Source: Natrononativus amylolyticus
Lineage (GTDB): Archaea > Halobacteriota > Halobacteria > Halobacteriales > Natrialbaceae
Assembly: GCF_024362525.1 (NCBI RefSeq)
Contig: NZ_CP101458.1
Span: 2,418,001-2,482,000, forward strand
DNA: 64,000 nucleotides
Direction: 5' to 3'
In this document: positions 48,308 to 54,430 of the stretch, piece after piece
Numbering within the stretch: position 1 is the stretch's first letter
How the letters are laid out: each line of letters opens with the position of its first letter
Position numbers and translations under genes: made by a program
The notes under the pieces: model-generated
Seen by the model: the letters and a program-made list of their open reading frames with translations, nothing else
Told to the model about the DNA's origin: nothing
Databases searched by the model: none

Positions 48308-48325
48308 GGACTCGCTGGGATTTGG
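48308..48325. other. attL, 18-base copy of the tRNA-Ala 3' end
   Basis: TGGACTCGCTGGGATTTG is identical to 56535-56552, the discriminator, acceptor 3' strand and part of the T arm of the tRNA-Ala gene (read from its 3' side). Identity stops after this point. The integrase gene begins 124-148 bases to the right, as expected for an element that integrates into a tRNA 3' end. Confidence 0.88.
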
Positions 48326-48448
48326 AACGCCTCGGCGCTACGCACCTCGGCAACCGCAAAAGGGGCCTTCCGCCTCCGCTTCGCTCCGGCGCAACAGCAA
48401 ATCAAGCGTTTCGGTGATCCACTGACCCGGACTCTCTCTCCCTTCCCG

Positions 48449-49480
48449 ATGAGTAGCTATCAAACAGCAACCATGACAGACCTTGACTCACTCCGACCGG
48501 AGAAGGCAGTTGAGATGTACCTGACGAATAGAGAAGACGAACTCACCAAGAAGTCCCTACAAAATAACCAATCCGACCTGAGAGTTCTCAAAGAGTGGAC
48601 AACCGAGCGCGGAATTGACAACATGAACGACGTTGACGGAAGGGCGCTCGTTGACTTCCGGAATTGGCGAGCGGAACAGGTGAAACTGATCACTCTCAAG
48701 CACAATCTCTGGACGATTAAGAAGTTTATCCGATTCTGTGAGAAGATTGACGCTGTAGCTGAGGGAACGAGTGAGAAAGTCGTGATCCCCAAAACTGACG
48801 ATTCTCACGAAGTCAACAACTCGTTCATAGAATCCGGAAGGGCGACGGATATACTCGAGTTTCTCGGAAAATTCGAGTACGCTTCCCTGCGGCATACGGT
48901 GTTCTTTACGCTATGGCACACTGGCATCCGCAGTAGTTCGCTCCTTGCACTTGATCTCAAAGACTTCCACCCCGAAGAGAACAAGCTTTGCATCCGTCAC
49001 CGCCCTGAGAAGGGAACCGCGCTCAAGAACAAGGAACGCGGAGAGCGGAACGTATTCATCAAAGACGAACTCGTGGAAGTGATCAGCGATTACGTCAACG
49101 AAAACCGCGCTACCGTGTTGGACGATCACGGACGGGAGCCGCTCTTCGCTTCAACAGACACTCGAGTATCTCGGACCACCGTTCAACGGATGGTATACAC
49201 TGCCACACGCCCATGTCACATAGGTAATGAGTGTCCGCATGACGAGAATCCGGAGACGTGTGAGGCTAACTCATACAACGGAGCTTCCAAATGTCCGTCA
49301 TCACTCTCACCGCATCCGCTCCGGAAAGGGTCAATCACTCACACGCTCAACCAGGACACTCCGAAAGACGTGATCAGCGACCGCATGGACGTAAGCAAAG
49401 AGATTCTGGATAAACATTACAACAAGCAGACCAAAGACGAACAAATGGAAACGCGAAAGCAATATCTCGAGGGAATTTAA
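48449..49480 (+). CDS. tyrosine recombinase / integrase
   Basis: A 343-residue site-specific recombinase. An N-terminal SAM-like core-binding domain spans about 10-115. Catalytic residues: Arg in WHTGIRSSSLLAL (about 155), HPLRKGSITHTL (His-x-x-Arg, about 291) and the nucleophile Tyr in DKHYNKQ (about 323). Between the two arginine motifs is a cysteine-rich insert (CHIGNECPHDENPETCEA and SKCPSS) typical of haloarchaeal integrases and probably zinc-binding. It would integrate and excise the surrounding element at tRNA-Ala. An ATG at 48473 (MTDLDSLRPEK) is an equally good start. Confidence 0.93.
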   Translation: MSSYQTATMTDLDSLRPEKAVEMYLTNREDELTKKSLQNNQSDLRVLKEWTTERGIDNMNDVDGRALVDFRNWRAEQVKLITLKHNLWTIKKFIRFCEKIDAVAEGTSEKVVIPKTDDSHEVNNSFIESGRATDILEFLGKFEYASLRHTVFFTLWHTGIRSSSLLALDLKDFHPEENKLCIRHRPEKGTALKNKERGERNVFIKDELVEVISDYVNENRATVLDDHGREPLFASTDTRVSRTTVQRMVYTATRPCHIGNECPHDENPETCEANSYNGASKCPSSLSPHPLRKGSITHTLNQDTPKDVISDRMDVSKEILDKHYNKQTKDEQMETRKQYLEGI

Positions 49481-49570
49481 CCGACCGCGAGAGTTGCTCT
49501 TCGGGAAGGGGAAGCGCCCATGTCCCGCAGAGTTCCGTTGAGCGCGTCAGTTTGGAGCGTGAGCCGTTTC

Positions 49571-49683
49571 GGTGATCGGTGAGACATGCGCCCCGCCTTC
49601 TCGCGTAACCGCTCAAAGAGAGTGGTATCTTCGTGACGCAATCCCCAGGTCAACACCTCGAGAATCCACCTCCGCAGTGAGCC
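49571..49683. repeat. diverged intergenic repeat modules, left copy
   Basis: Two blocks, each with a counterpart at 50470-50655. Block 1 (49571-49623) contains GATCGGT, CGCCTTCTCGCGTAACCGCTC and AGAGAGT. Block 2 (49619-49683) contains AGTGGTATCTTC and AGAATCCACCTCCGCAGTGA. No coding potential is apparent. The two copies flank the small-membrane-protein cassette. Confidence 0.7.
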
Positions 49684-49755
49684 AAGGTTCCGGAAGGCGA
49701 CGAAGCAATTCCCATATGCACGCAAATTTATACTGTTGTAGAATAACATCTCACT

Positions 49756-49980
49756 ATGGGGATATTCAACTACATCGTCAGTTCGGGAAAATTCTTCATC
49801 GGCATGGGGATCGCGCTCGTGTTCATCATGGTCGGCGTAATGTCGGTCTTCGTCGCCATGTGGGGCGGTGGAGCGGTTGCCGGAGTGATCGGCCTTGTTC
49901 TCATTGTCGTTGGCGGTGGACTTGCTATGTGGGCCGAAGACAGCCGACGAAGCGCCTTCCGGACCCAAGCACGCTACTGA
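49756..49980 (+). CDS. small two-helix membrane protein of the element
   Basis: A 74-residue protein with two strong hydrophobic helices (FFIGMGIALVFIMVGVMSVF, about 13-32, and GAVAGVIGLVLIVVGGGLA, about 39-57) and a short basic tail ending TQARY. No signal peptide cleavage site is evident, so it should stay in the membrane. An AT-rich ACGCAAATTTATACTG at 49718-49733 is a TATA candidate about 28 bases upstream. It is tail-to-tail with another small membrane gene, the stops overlapping by 7 bases. Family unknown. Confidence 0.7.
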   Translation: MGIFNYIVSSGKFFIGMGIALVFIMVGVMSVFVAMWGGGAVAGVIGLVLIVVGGGLAMWAEDSRRSAFRTQARY

Positions 49981-50210
49981 GACGCGATCAGTAGATAAGC
50001 CAGCATAGCAAACGCGAGAATCCCTGCTATCGGGAATAGAACCATCGGGTTTTGTACGAAATATCCGAAGAACCACTCTAAGGCCGTAATCTCATACGTG
50101 GCAGAGAGCAGAACGCCGATAACATACGCACAGACTACGAATACGAGTAGGTACGTGAAATACCGTATCGTCCGTATCCCCTCGAAAGCATCTAACGCGT
50201 CATCTACCAT
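49974..50210 (-). CDS. small two-helix membrane protein of the element
   Basis: A 78-residue protein: a cytoplasmic N-terminus (MVDDALDAFEGIRTIRYF), then helices YLLVFVVCAYVIGVLLSAT (about 20-38) and MVLFPIAGILAFAMLAYLLI (about 56-75). It ends 7 bases inside the 3' end of the convergent membrane gene. The upstream region (50215-50260) is strongly AT-rich and could serve as promoter. No family recognised. Pairing with its neighbour suggests a joint membrane role such as superinfection exclusion or egress, which is only a guess. Confidence 0.65.
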   Translation of the reverse strand: MVDDALDAFEGIRTIRYFTYLLVFVVCAYVIGVLLSATYEITALEWFFGYFVQNPMVLFPIAGILAFAMLAYLLIASQ

Positions 50211-50731
50211 GATCTAATTATGAATACAATGAATTGTGTATTAATAGTATAGATCATGGTGAAAGTATTACTTTCCAACTATTGCGTTCCTATCCCGCAG
50301 TAATCGGTCAGTCACGAAGGGGAGAGTCTCACAACCCGCAAAGTATCGTCAGATTCCGCCGTGAGTCGGTTCGGAGCTTGACGGGAGTATTCGCCCGCCC
50401 TTCCGGAATAACAGCTTGAGCGACCGCAGGGAGCTTTAGAGAGGAATCCGCCCATATACAGACCCGTGGAGTGGTGTCTTCCGGTCGCAACCCCCACCCC
50501 CTGGGCGGTTAGAATCCACTTCCGCAGTGAGCTATTAGTCACGAAGGCGAAGGCGAGCGTCAGTGAGCCGTGAGAGCCGTCAGATTGGTTCGTGTGTAGT
50601 TCCGGGGATCGGTTGGATAGTGCGCTCGCCCTTCTCGCGTGATCGCTCAGAGAGTCGTTAGCTCCCTCAGAATTGAAAATGAAAAAATCCCCGCGTTCCA
50701 GCATAGCGCCGGAGGCGGGGAGGGCTTTCAA
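50211..50731. other. 521-base non-coding region with repeat modules
   Basis: The left part (50211-50280) is AT-rich promoter-like DNA. The remainder is GC-richer and composed of repeat modules shared with other non-coding parts of the element (see 50470-50655). Frames on the minus strand here contain phrases such as SLRKWIL that also appear in the 49480-49690 shadow frame; I read this as DNA-level repetition rather than genes. Confidence 0.5.
50470..50655. repeat. diverged intergenic repeat modules, right copy
   Basis: Block 2 counterpart at 50470-50533 (GAGTGGTGTCTTC ... AGAATCCACTTCCGCAGTGA) and block 1 counterpart at 50604-50655 (GATCGGTTGGATAG ... CGCCCTTCTCGCGTGATCGC). The order of the blocks is reversed relative to 49571-49683. 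A weaker third relative of block 1 lies near 53560-53620. Confidence 0.65.
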
Positions 50732-51184
50732 TTAATCAGCTTCAGCGTGGATAGCAACGTGTTCAGCGGGACTTACAACCTGAAGATTATCCAGGGTATT
50801 CAACCAAGGTACGTTTTGCCGATGGTGAACGTGTTTGCCGTCAAGCTCGGATATATCATCTACAAGCAACGTCGCCATGAGCCGGTGTTCGTAGAACCTT
50901 TTCTGGGATTCACCGTCATTATGCCGGAAACGAACGTAGCCGTCCCGCATAACACGACGATTCGGCGGTTTGTCCAGAACAGACTTGACAGTTTCAAGTT
51001 CCGCAGCTTCCTTTGCTTGATTCCACGAACCGAACCGCTCCCTAATCGCCATATGGCTTGGAGAGTCCGCCTCAGTATCACGTCTCCACGTTTGGTATTC
51101 CCTCCGAACAGGCGACTTTCCGAGATATTCCGCGCAACGTCGGAGAGTCTCAATGCAACGCGCTTCCGTCCATCGGACTGTCAT
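50732..51184 (-). CDS. HNH endonuclease
   Basis: A 150-residue protein. The N-terminal half has two helical motifs (CAEYLGKSPVRREYQTW and MAIRERFGSWNQAKEAAEL) typical of the DNA-binding region of phage HNH proteins. The C-terminal half is an HNH core: HRLMATLLVDD, then GKHVHHRQNVPWLNTLDNLQ and SPAEHVAIH, giving the His-His-Asn-His metal and catalytic set. It would nick or cut DNA, either as a homing-type or a packaging-type nuclease. Its ATG overlaps the stop of the cold-shock-like gene by 4 bases, so the two are translated together. Confidence 0.82.
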   Translation of the reverse strand: MTVRWTEARCIETLRRCAEYLGKSPVRREYQTWRRDTEADSPSHMAIRERFGSWNQAKEAAELETVKSVLDKPPNRRVMRDGYVRFRHNDGESQKRFYEHRLMATLLVDDISELDGKHVHHRQNVPWLNTLDNLQVVSPAEHVAIHAEAD

Positions 51185-51456
51185 TGACCTTCGCTCCCGT
51201 CAGAGACGATCTCAACGTCAGTAGCGGCCCAACCTTCCGCCTCAAGTCGAGCGTCAAGCCGAACCGTTGCACCTGGAACAAATTCGGATTCATGAGCGTC
51301 AGGAATATCCGAGAGGTGACAGAAAACGTCCTTCCAGACTTTTTCTCCGTCAATGTCGAAAACCTGGACGAATCCAAAGTTTCGCTCGCCAAAAGTTTGT
51401 TTTACTTCTCCGATAACGCCTTTTACTTGTCCTTCGTCAATTTCGCTTACAGTCAT
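51181..51456 (-). CDS. cold-shock-domain-like OB-fold protein
   Basis: A 91-residue acidic protein. GVIGEVKQTFGERNFGFVQV, followed by WKDVFCHLSDI, follows the cold-shock domain pattern (G.I..F....FGFI ... DVF.H.S.I), including the aromatic RNP1-like and RNP2-like strands, although the first strand lacks the usual tryptophan. It should bind single-stranded RNA or DNA. It is coupled to the HNH gene by a 4-base ATGA overlap. The leader of this transcript contains the two tRNA-like folds described at 51517 and 51723. Confidence 0.75.
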   Translation of the reverse strand: MTVSEIDEGQVKGVIGEVKQTFGERNFGFVQVFDIDGEKVWKDVFCHLSDIPDAHESEFVPGATVRLDARLEAEGWAATDVEIVSDGSEGQ

Positions 51457-51516
51457 TGTAGAACTTAGCTGTCGCTCATTTCCTTACGAACTCGAAACCG
51501 CAGGAAGGCGACGAAG

Positions 51517-51563
51517 GGCTACCCTCGAGAATCGAACTCAGGCGAGGTTACCAAACAGTAGCC
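51517..51563 (-). ncRNA. tRNA-like mini-fold 1 (acceptor plus T-arm)
   Basis: On the minus strand the outer arms GGCTACT and GGTAGCC pair over 7 bases (one G-U). Directly stacked on the 3' arm is a T-arm-like hairpin with the loop GAGTTCGATTCTC, which matches the tRNA T-loop consensus (G-TTC-R-A-NN-C). Only 15 bases, including TTGGTA, replace the D and anticodon arms. The lower T stem has one mismatch. There is no anticodon arm, so it is not a normal tRNA. Confidence 0.45.
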
Positions 51564-51869
51564 AGAACACAAATTTTGGTACGGAGTCTCTCACTTTTTC
51601 ACGGCGGACCAAGCCGGAAAAAGATCATTGAGAAGCCTTCGGCAAACTCTGACATTTACCAAAGGTGAGAAAACATGACAGAAGACAACAACTGTCTAAA
51701 TTGGGAAGTGATATTTCCCAAGACCCCTGCTCAAGAATCGAACTCGAGTAATACCAATCAGGGGCAAGGTAGATTCTACTAACAGAATTTTCTTTAAGCG
51801 ATTTGGGGTTATTCAACCGCTGTTGTTTAGTAGTGAGCCTCGCGTATTTCACGGTCATCGGCAATTAAA
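51564..51869. other. non-coding leader region of the HNH operon
   Basis: AT-rich DNA between the small-gene string and the cold-shock-like gene. No gene on either strand looks convincing. It holds tRNA-like fold 2 and a 7-base-pair hairpin (51701-51721), and AT-rich promoter-like tracts at 51775-51800. Confidence 0.45.
51723..51765 (-). ncRNA. tRNA-like mini-fold 2 (acceptor plus T-arm)
   Basis: On the minus strand GCCCCTG pairs with CAGGGGT (7 bases, one G-U). It encloses a 6-base-pair T arm CTCGAG-TTCGATT-CTTGAG, with ATTGGTATTA in place of the D and anticodon arms. The T loop is identical to that of fold 1 at 51517-51563. A separate perfect hairpin TTGGGAA-N7-TTCCCAA (51701-51721) follows directly on the 3' side. 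Confidence 0.5.
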
Positions 51870-52034
51870 TCAAATCCGCTCGAAGTATCCGAGATGGTCG
51901 CAAAGGTGCCGGGCGCTCGAGTTACTCACCGTTGCTTCCCGTGGTGTCACGTCAAATTCGGTATCAAGCATTTTTCCGCTTACCTCGTAACGATCAGGGA
52001 CCCCCTCTCCGTCTTTTAGCCTAATTCTCGTCAT
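51870..52034 (-). CDS. 54-residue element protein, unknown
   Basis: A small protein starting MTRIRLKDGEGVPDRYEVSG and ending ARHLCDHLGYFERI. The length and layout (a strand pair, then a helix ending in a G-x-FE motif) resemble small haloarchaeal virus proteins, but I cannot name a family. It starts 14 bases inside the end of the preceding 54-residue gene, so translation is probably coupled. An upstream in-frame ATG at 52094 would add 20 residues antagonistic to that gene and is less likely. Confidence 0.55.
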   Translation of the reverse strand: MTRIRLKDGEGVPDRYEVSGKMLDTEFDVTPREATVSNSSARHLCDHLGYFERI

Positions 52035-52185
52035 TATCGTTTTCGTCCGTTTCGCTCTCGAGCGGATACCTCTCAAGTTTCTCTTCGTCAACATAACTTG
52101 CCTCGAGTTCTTCTTGAATCCGAATCGCCTCCCGCATATCTTCCTCGTTCCGGCTCCGAATTTTATCTAAAAGCGGGTTACTCAT
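52021..52185 (-). CDS. 54-residue acidic helical element protein
   Basis: A short gene starting MSNPLLDKIRSRNEEDMREA and ending SETDENDNDEN. It is predicted to be one long amphipathic helix with an acidic disordered tail. ATG at 52185; TAG at 52021. It overlaps the next gene by 14 bases. Reading-frame choice is supported by the absence of alternative frames here and by the tight packing with its neighbours. Family unknown. Confidence 0.6.
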   Translation of the reverse strand: MSNPLLDKIRSRNEEDMREAIRIQEELEASYVDEEKLERYPLESETDENDNDEN

Positions 52186-52254
52186 GCGATTCTCACCGGC
52201 TTGAGTAACGAGTCAGGAAGGCGACGGTAGCACAACCCGCAATAGTGATCAACA

Positions 52255-52572
52255 TTAGCGCGGATCGAACAGGCTCTTAGCTGCGTCACTGTTAGAGGCT
52301 TTGTGAGGCTCGTCAGAGAGTTTGTAAGACGGAACGCCCGAGGCATCCGCAACTACGAGGCTTGCCGTCAGAATCCGCTTAGCTCGCTCTGCTTGGCGCT
52401 GAGTGTCGCTCTTCTCGAGATTAACCCGAGTGTCTCCCGCAAAGAACTTCTCCCGCTGAGCGCGACTCTCGGGCGTCTCTTCGGTTCTGTGTCCAACGTC
52501 AAGCTCTTCCGCCGCAAGCTCGAGATTCTCTTCCGCAGCCTTGAGTTCCTCGTGCATAGTATGTTCAGCCAT
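52255..52572 (-). CDS. 105-residue acidic element protein
   Basis: Starts MAEHTMHEELKAAEENLELA; the first 40 residues form a helical, Glu-rich region, followed by a mixed-charge segment (QRQAERAKRILTASLVV) and a polar tail ending AAKSLFDPR. It begins one base after the stop of the coiled-coil gene upstream. No family recognised. Likely part of the same operon as 53043-52574. Confidence 0.6.
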   Translation of the reverse strand: MAEHTMHEELKAAEENLELAAEELDVGHRTEETPESRAQREKFFAGDTRVNLEKSDTQRQAERAKRILTASLVVADASGVPSYKLSDEPHKASNSDAAKSLFDPR

Positions 52573-52573
52573 C

Positions 52574-52909
52574 TTATCGGTCCTCGTACGGATTCTCAGT
52601 CATGTAACGATTCTCCGGGCGGCGAGATTCGGGAGTGAAAAATTTCACTTCGTCAGTGAGTTCCAGCATACCCTTCTCCGTTTCGCGCTCGTCGCCTTCC
52701 CGAAGGTCAACTCCGGACTGTTTAGCAACCTGTTCAAGTCGCTCCTGGAGGCGCTCAATCTCTTCCGCGTTCTCACGTCGCTTGCGGAGTTTACGAGCCT
52801 TCATTTTACGTTTCGTCCGTTTGTACTCTTCGAGAGCCTCAATCGCCTCAGCAAGCCGAATAAGGTCATGGCGGTTCTTGCGAATTTGCTCTTCTCGCGT
52901 TAGCGTCAT
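52574..52909 (-). CDS. 111-residue coiled-coil element protein
   Basis: Starts MTLTREEQIRKNRHDLIRLA. Residues about 5-70 are a continuous, strongly basic then acidic coiled coil (EEYKRTKRKMKARKLRKRRE, then AEEIERLQERLEQVAKQSG), followed by a polar tail ending MTENPYEDR. The basic stretch could bind nucleic acid. It overlaps the preceding 45-codon gene by 4 bases (ATGA). No family recognised. Confidence 0.6.
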   Translation of the reverse strand: MTLTREEQIRKNRHDLIRLAEAIEALEEYKRTKRKMKARKLRKRRENAEEIERLQERLEQVAKQSGVDLREGDERETEKGMLELTDEVKFFTPESRRPENRYMTENPYEDR

Positions 52910-53043
52910 TGGTCACCCTCCGCGCTCTGTGCAAGCCGCATTAGGAATCCGTTCCACGTCTCAAACTCACTACGCTCTTCGTCCAGTTTCTCGAAGACTT
53001 CTTGTGCGATACTGATTGAAATTCGGTCGTTGTCGTTACTCAT
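52906..53043 (-). CDS. 45-residue ribbon-helix-helix-like protein
   Basis: Starts MSNDNDRISISIAQEVFEKL and ends NGFLMRLAQSAEGDQ. The beta strand RISISI followed by two helices (AQEVFEKLDEERS and TWNGFLMRLAQ) fits the ribbon-helix-helix fold of CopG-like or DUF7557-like small repressors. First gene of the tiny-gene operon, with 4-base overlap to the next. The perfect 19-base palindrome at 53312-53330 and its relative at 53126 are natural candidate operators. Function as a self-repressor is inferred. Confidence 0.6.
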   Translation of the reverse strand: MSNDNDRISISIAQEVFEKLDEERSEFETWNGFLMRLAQSAEGDQ

Positions 53044-53121
53044 TGTTGTAATTTTCTCCGTAGGCAGCGAACAAGCGTCCAGGCTCTCCGCGCTCCCTCT
53101 ATCACATTGTAAAGGTAACGA

Positions 53122-53236
53122 AGGTTATAAACTTTATATGCCTGGCGAATGAATTGACATATCAACTTTTGGCGTTGTGGAAGTAGAGAGTTCCTTACTC
53201 AATCCGTGAGCGCGTAAGAATGCAATTTGAATCTCG
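53122..53236. promoter_or_regulatory. tandem promoter-like repeat, copy 1
   Basis: Contains TATAAACTTTATATGC (53126-53141), AATTGACATATC (53152-53163), the 18-base block GTTCCTTACTCAATCCGT (53190-53207), GTAAGAATG and TCTCGC. The same series recurs exactly 189 bases to the right. The TATA part is close to symmetrical, so transcription in both directions is possible; the minus direction leads to the tiny-gene operon. Confidence 0.65.
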
Positions 53237-53310
53237 CGCGCATTTCTGTTGAAACTCAATTGAACCTGGATTGCCTTCCCCACTGCCTCTACTAAATAAG
53301 TAATACGCGA

Positions 53311-53425
53311 AGCATATAAACTTTATATGCACGGCAAATGGATTGACATATCCCGTCATACGAAACCCACAGTAGAGGGTTCCTTACTCAATCCGTAGGA
53401 GTGTAAGAATGAAATCCCGATCTCG
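53311..53425. promoter_or_regulatory. tandem promoter-like repeat, copy 2
   Basis: Second copy at 189-base spacing: TATAAACTTTATATGC (53315-53330), ATTGACATATC, GTTCCTTACTCAATCCGT (53379-53396), then GTAAGAATG. Between the copies the conserved blocks are separated by diverged sequence of conserved length. CTTACTC and GAGTGTAAG around the 18-base block can form an imperfect hairpin in this copy. Confidence 0.65.
53312..53330. promoter_or_regulatory. perfect 19-base palindromic TATA element
   Basis: GCATATAAACTTTATATGC is a perfect inverted repeat of nine bases around a central C. It contains a TATA box in each direction, so it could be a bidirectional promoter, a repressor operator, or both. 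Confidence 0.75.
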
Positions 53426-53740
53426 CCCGCGTTTCGCCTGTCGGCTCACTTCCGCATGAAACGATAACCGCATTGGATCACTCGGCTCCGCCTCAGCAAG
53501 TGATCGGAAACCTACCGCCTAACTCGGCTCTTCGAGAAGGCGGAGGGGAATCCATCCGACCGATCACCGGAACCGTGAGAAGCTCGCCCGCTTCCCGACT
53601 GACCGATCACTGCGAAATTCGTAATTTTACCACAATCCACGCTCGAGAAAACAACCCCCATATCAGGTTCGAGATATGTTCTGCATGAGTCCAAACAGGA
53701 GAGTTTAAGTAGGTATAGCCTATGACGCGTTGCTCTCTCT

Positions 53741-54311
53741 CTCAGCGAATCCTTAACGGTTCCTAATGTTCTGAGCGTATCGAAGTGATCCAGCGAACCC
53801 TCGAGTTTCACGCTCAGATTAGACCCCCCTCAGATTCGGCAAGCTCAGTATACTCAAACCCCTGAGAATCGGGGGCAAAATTCGTTTTCACAAAACTCCA
53901 GGGGTCGCGGATACCATGAACCATTTTAGATTGTGAAATAAACCCTAATTCCAACGCCGTACTGCGGTTTTCGGAGGAAACGTTCTATAATGGCAGATGG
54001 TACTGATTCACACGCTCCCTGAACGGTCGCAAAAGCCGCTGAGACGAGCGTAGCGAATAATCGCAAGAGGGAGTCGATCTTCTTTGAGAGCCGCTGAGCG
54101 GACGCTGAGACAATTTCTTTGGACCGGTACGACAAAACCCCTCCCGGAAACATACGGAATCCGCTGAGCGTCCAGCCAGGGCGCTTAGAATCGAAACGTG
54201 TGGGTCGTCACAGCCCTATATCGACCCTCGAACTGAGTTGGGGGTCTTCTGAGGCTCCCTGCGGTCGCTCAGCGGATCGTCAGTGAGTGGTCGCTGAGAC
54301 GAGCGTAGCGA
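53741..54311. other. iteron-like repeat cluster, candidate replication origin
   Basis: CCGCTGAGCG occurs at 54091-54100 and 54161-54170 and inverted at 54266-54275. CGCTGAGAC occurs at 54037-54045, 54103-54111 and 54292-54300, two of these as a 20-base repeat CGCTGAGACGAGCGTAGCGA (54037-54056, 54292-54311). Shorter CTGAG/CTCAG copies lie at 53741, 53771, 53811, 53842 and 53862. No gene spans the cluster. It is flanked on the right by T-rich DNA. Confidence 0.55.
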
Positions 54312-54349
54312 GTTCCCCGACGCCGTCTTGTGATTTAGGGGAGGAAACC

Positions 54350-54430
54350 AAGAAGGAAGAACTTGTTTTGGTTTTCTTTTTGGGTACGTAGTACCTTTTT
54401 CTTTTGTTTTTCTTGAGTTGGTTATTCGGG
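54350..54430. other. T-rich tract with short palindrome
   Basis: A pyrimidine-rich tract (TTTTGGTTTTCTTTTTG ... CCTTTTTCTTTTGTTTTTC) interrupted by GGTACGTAGTACC, a 5-base inverted repeat around GTA. Next to the iteron-like cluster, it would make a natural duplex-unwinding element. Confidence 0.45.

Noticed and set aside
49477-50076. Minus-strand 199-codon frame overlapping the small membrane genes
   Set aside because: It runs antisense through a well-formed two-helix protein, and its recognisable part is translated repeat DNA that recurs at 50312-50731.
50639-51468. Plus-strand frames opposite the HNH and cold-shock-like genes
   Set aside because: Antisense shadows; the minus-strand genes show domain motifs and a 4-base overlap.
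53122-53425. Possible CRISPR array
   Set aside because: Only two repeat copies with 189-base period and partly conserved spacers; no cas gene nearby.
53512-53811. 99-codon minus-strand frame in the repeat region
   Set aside because: Overlaps repeat-like DNA, poor composition and no start signals.
53926-54153. 75-codon minus-strand frame across the iterons
   Set aside because: Its sequence is the translation of CGCTGAG repeats; no independent support.
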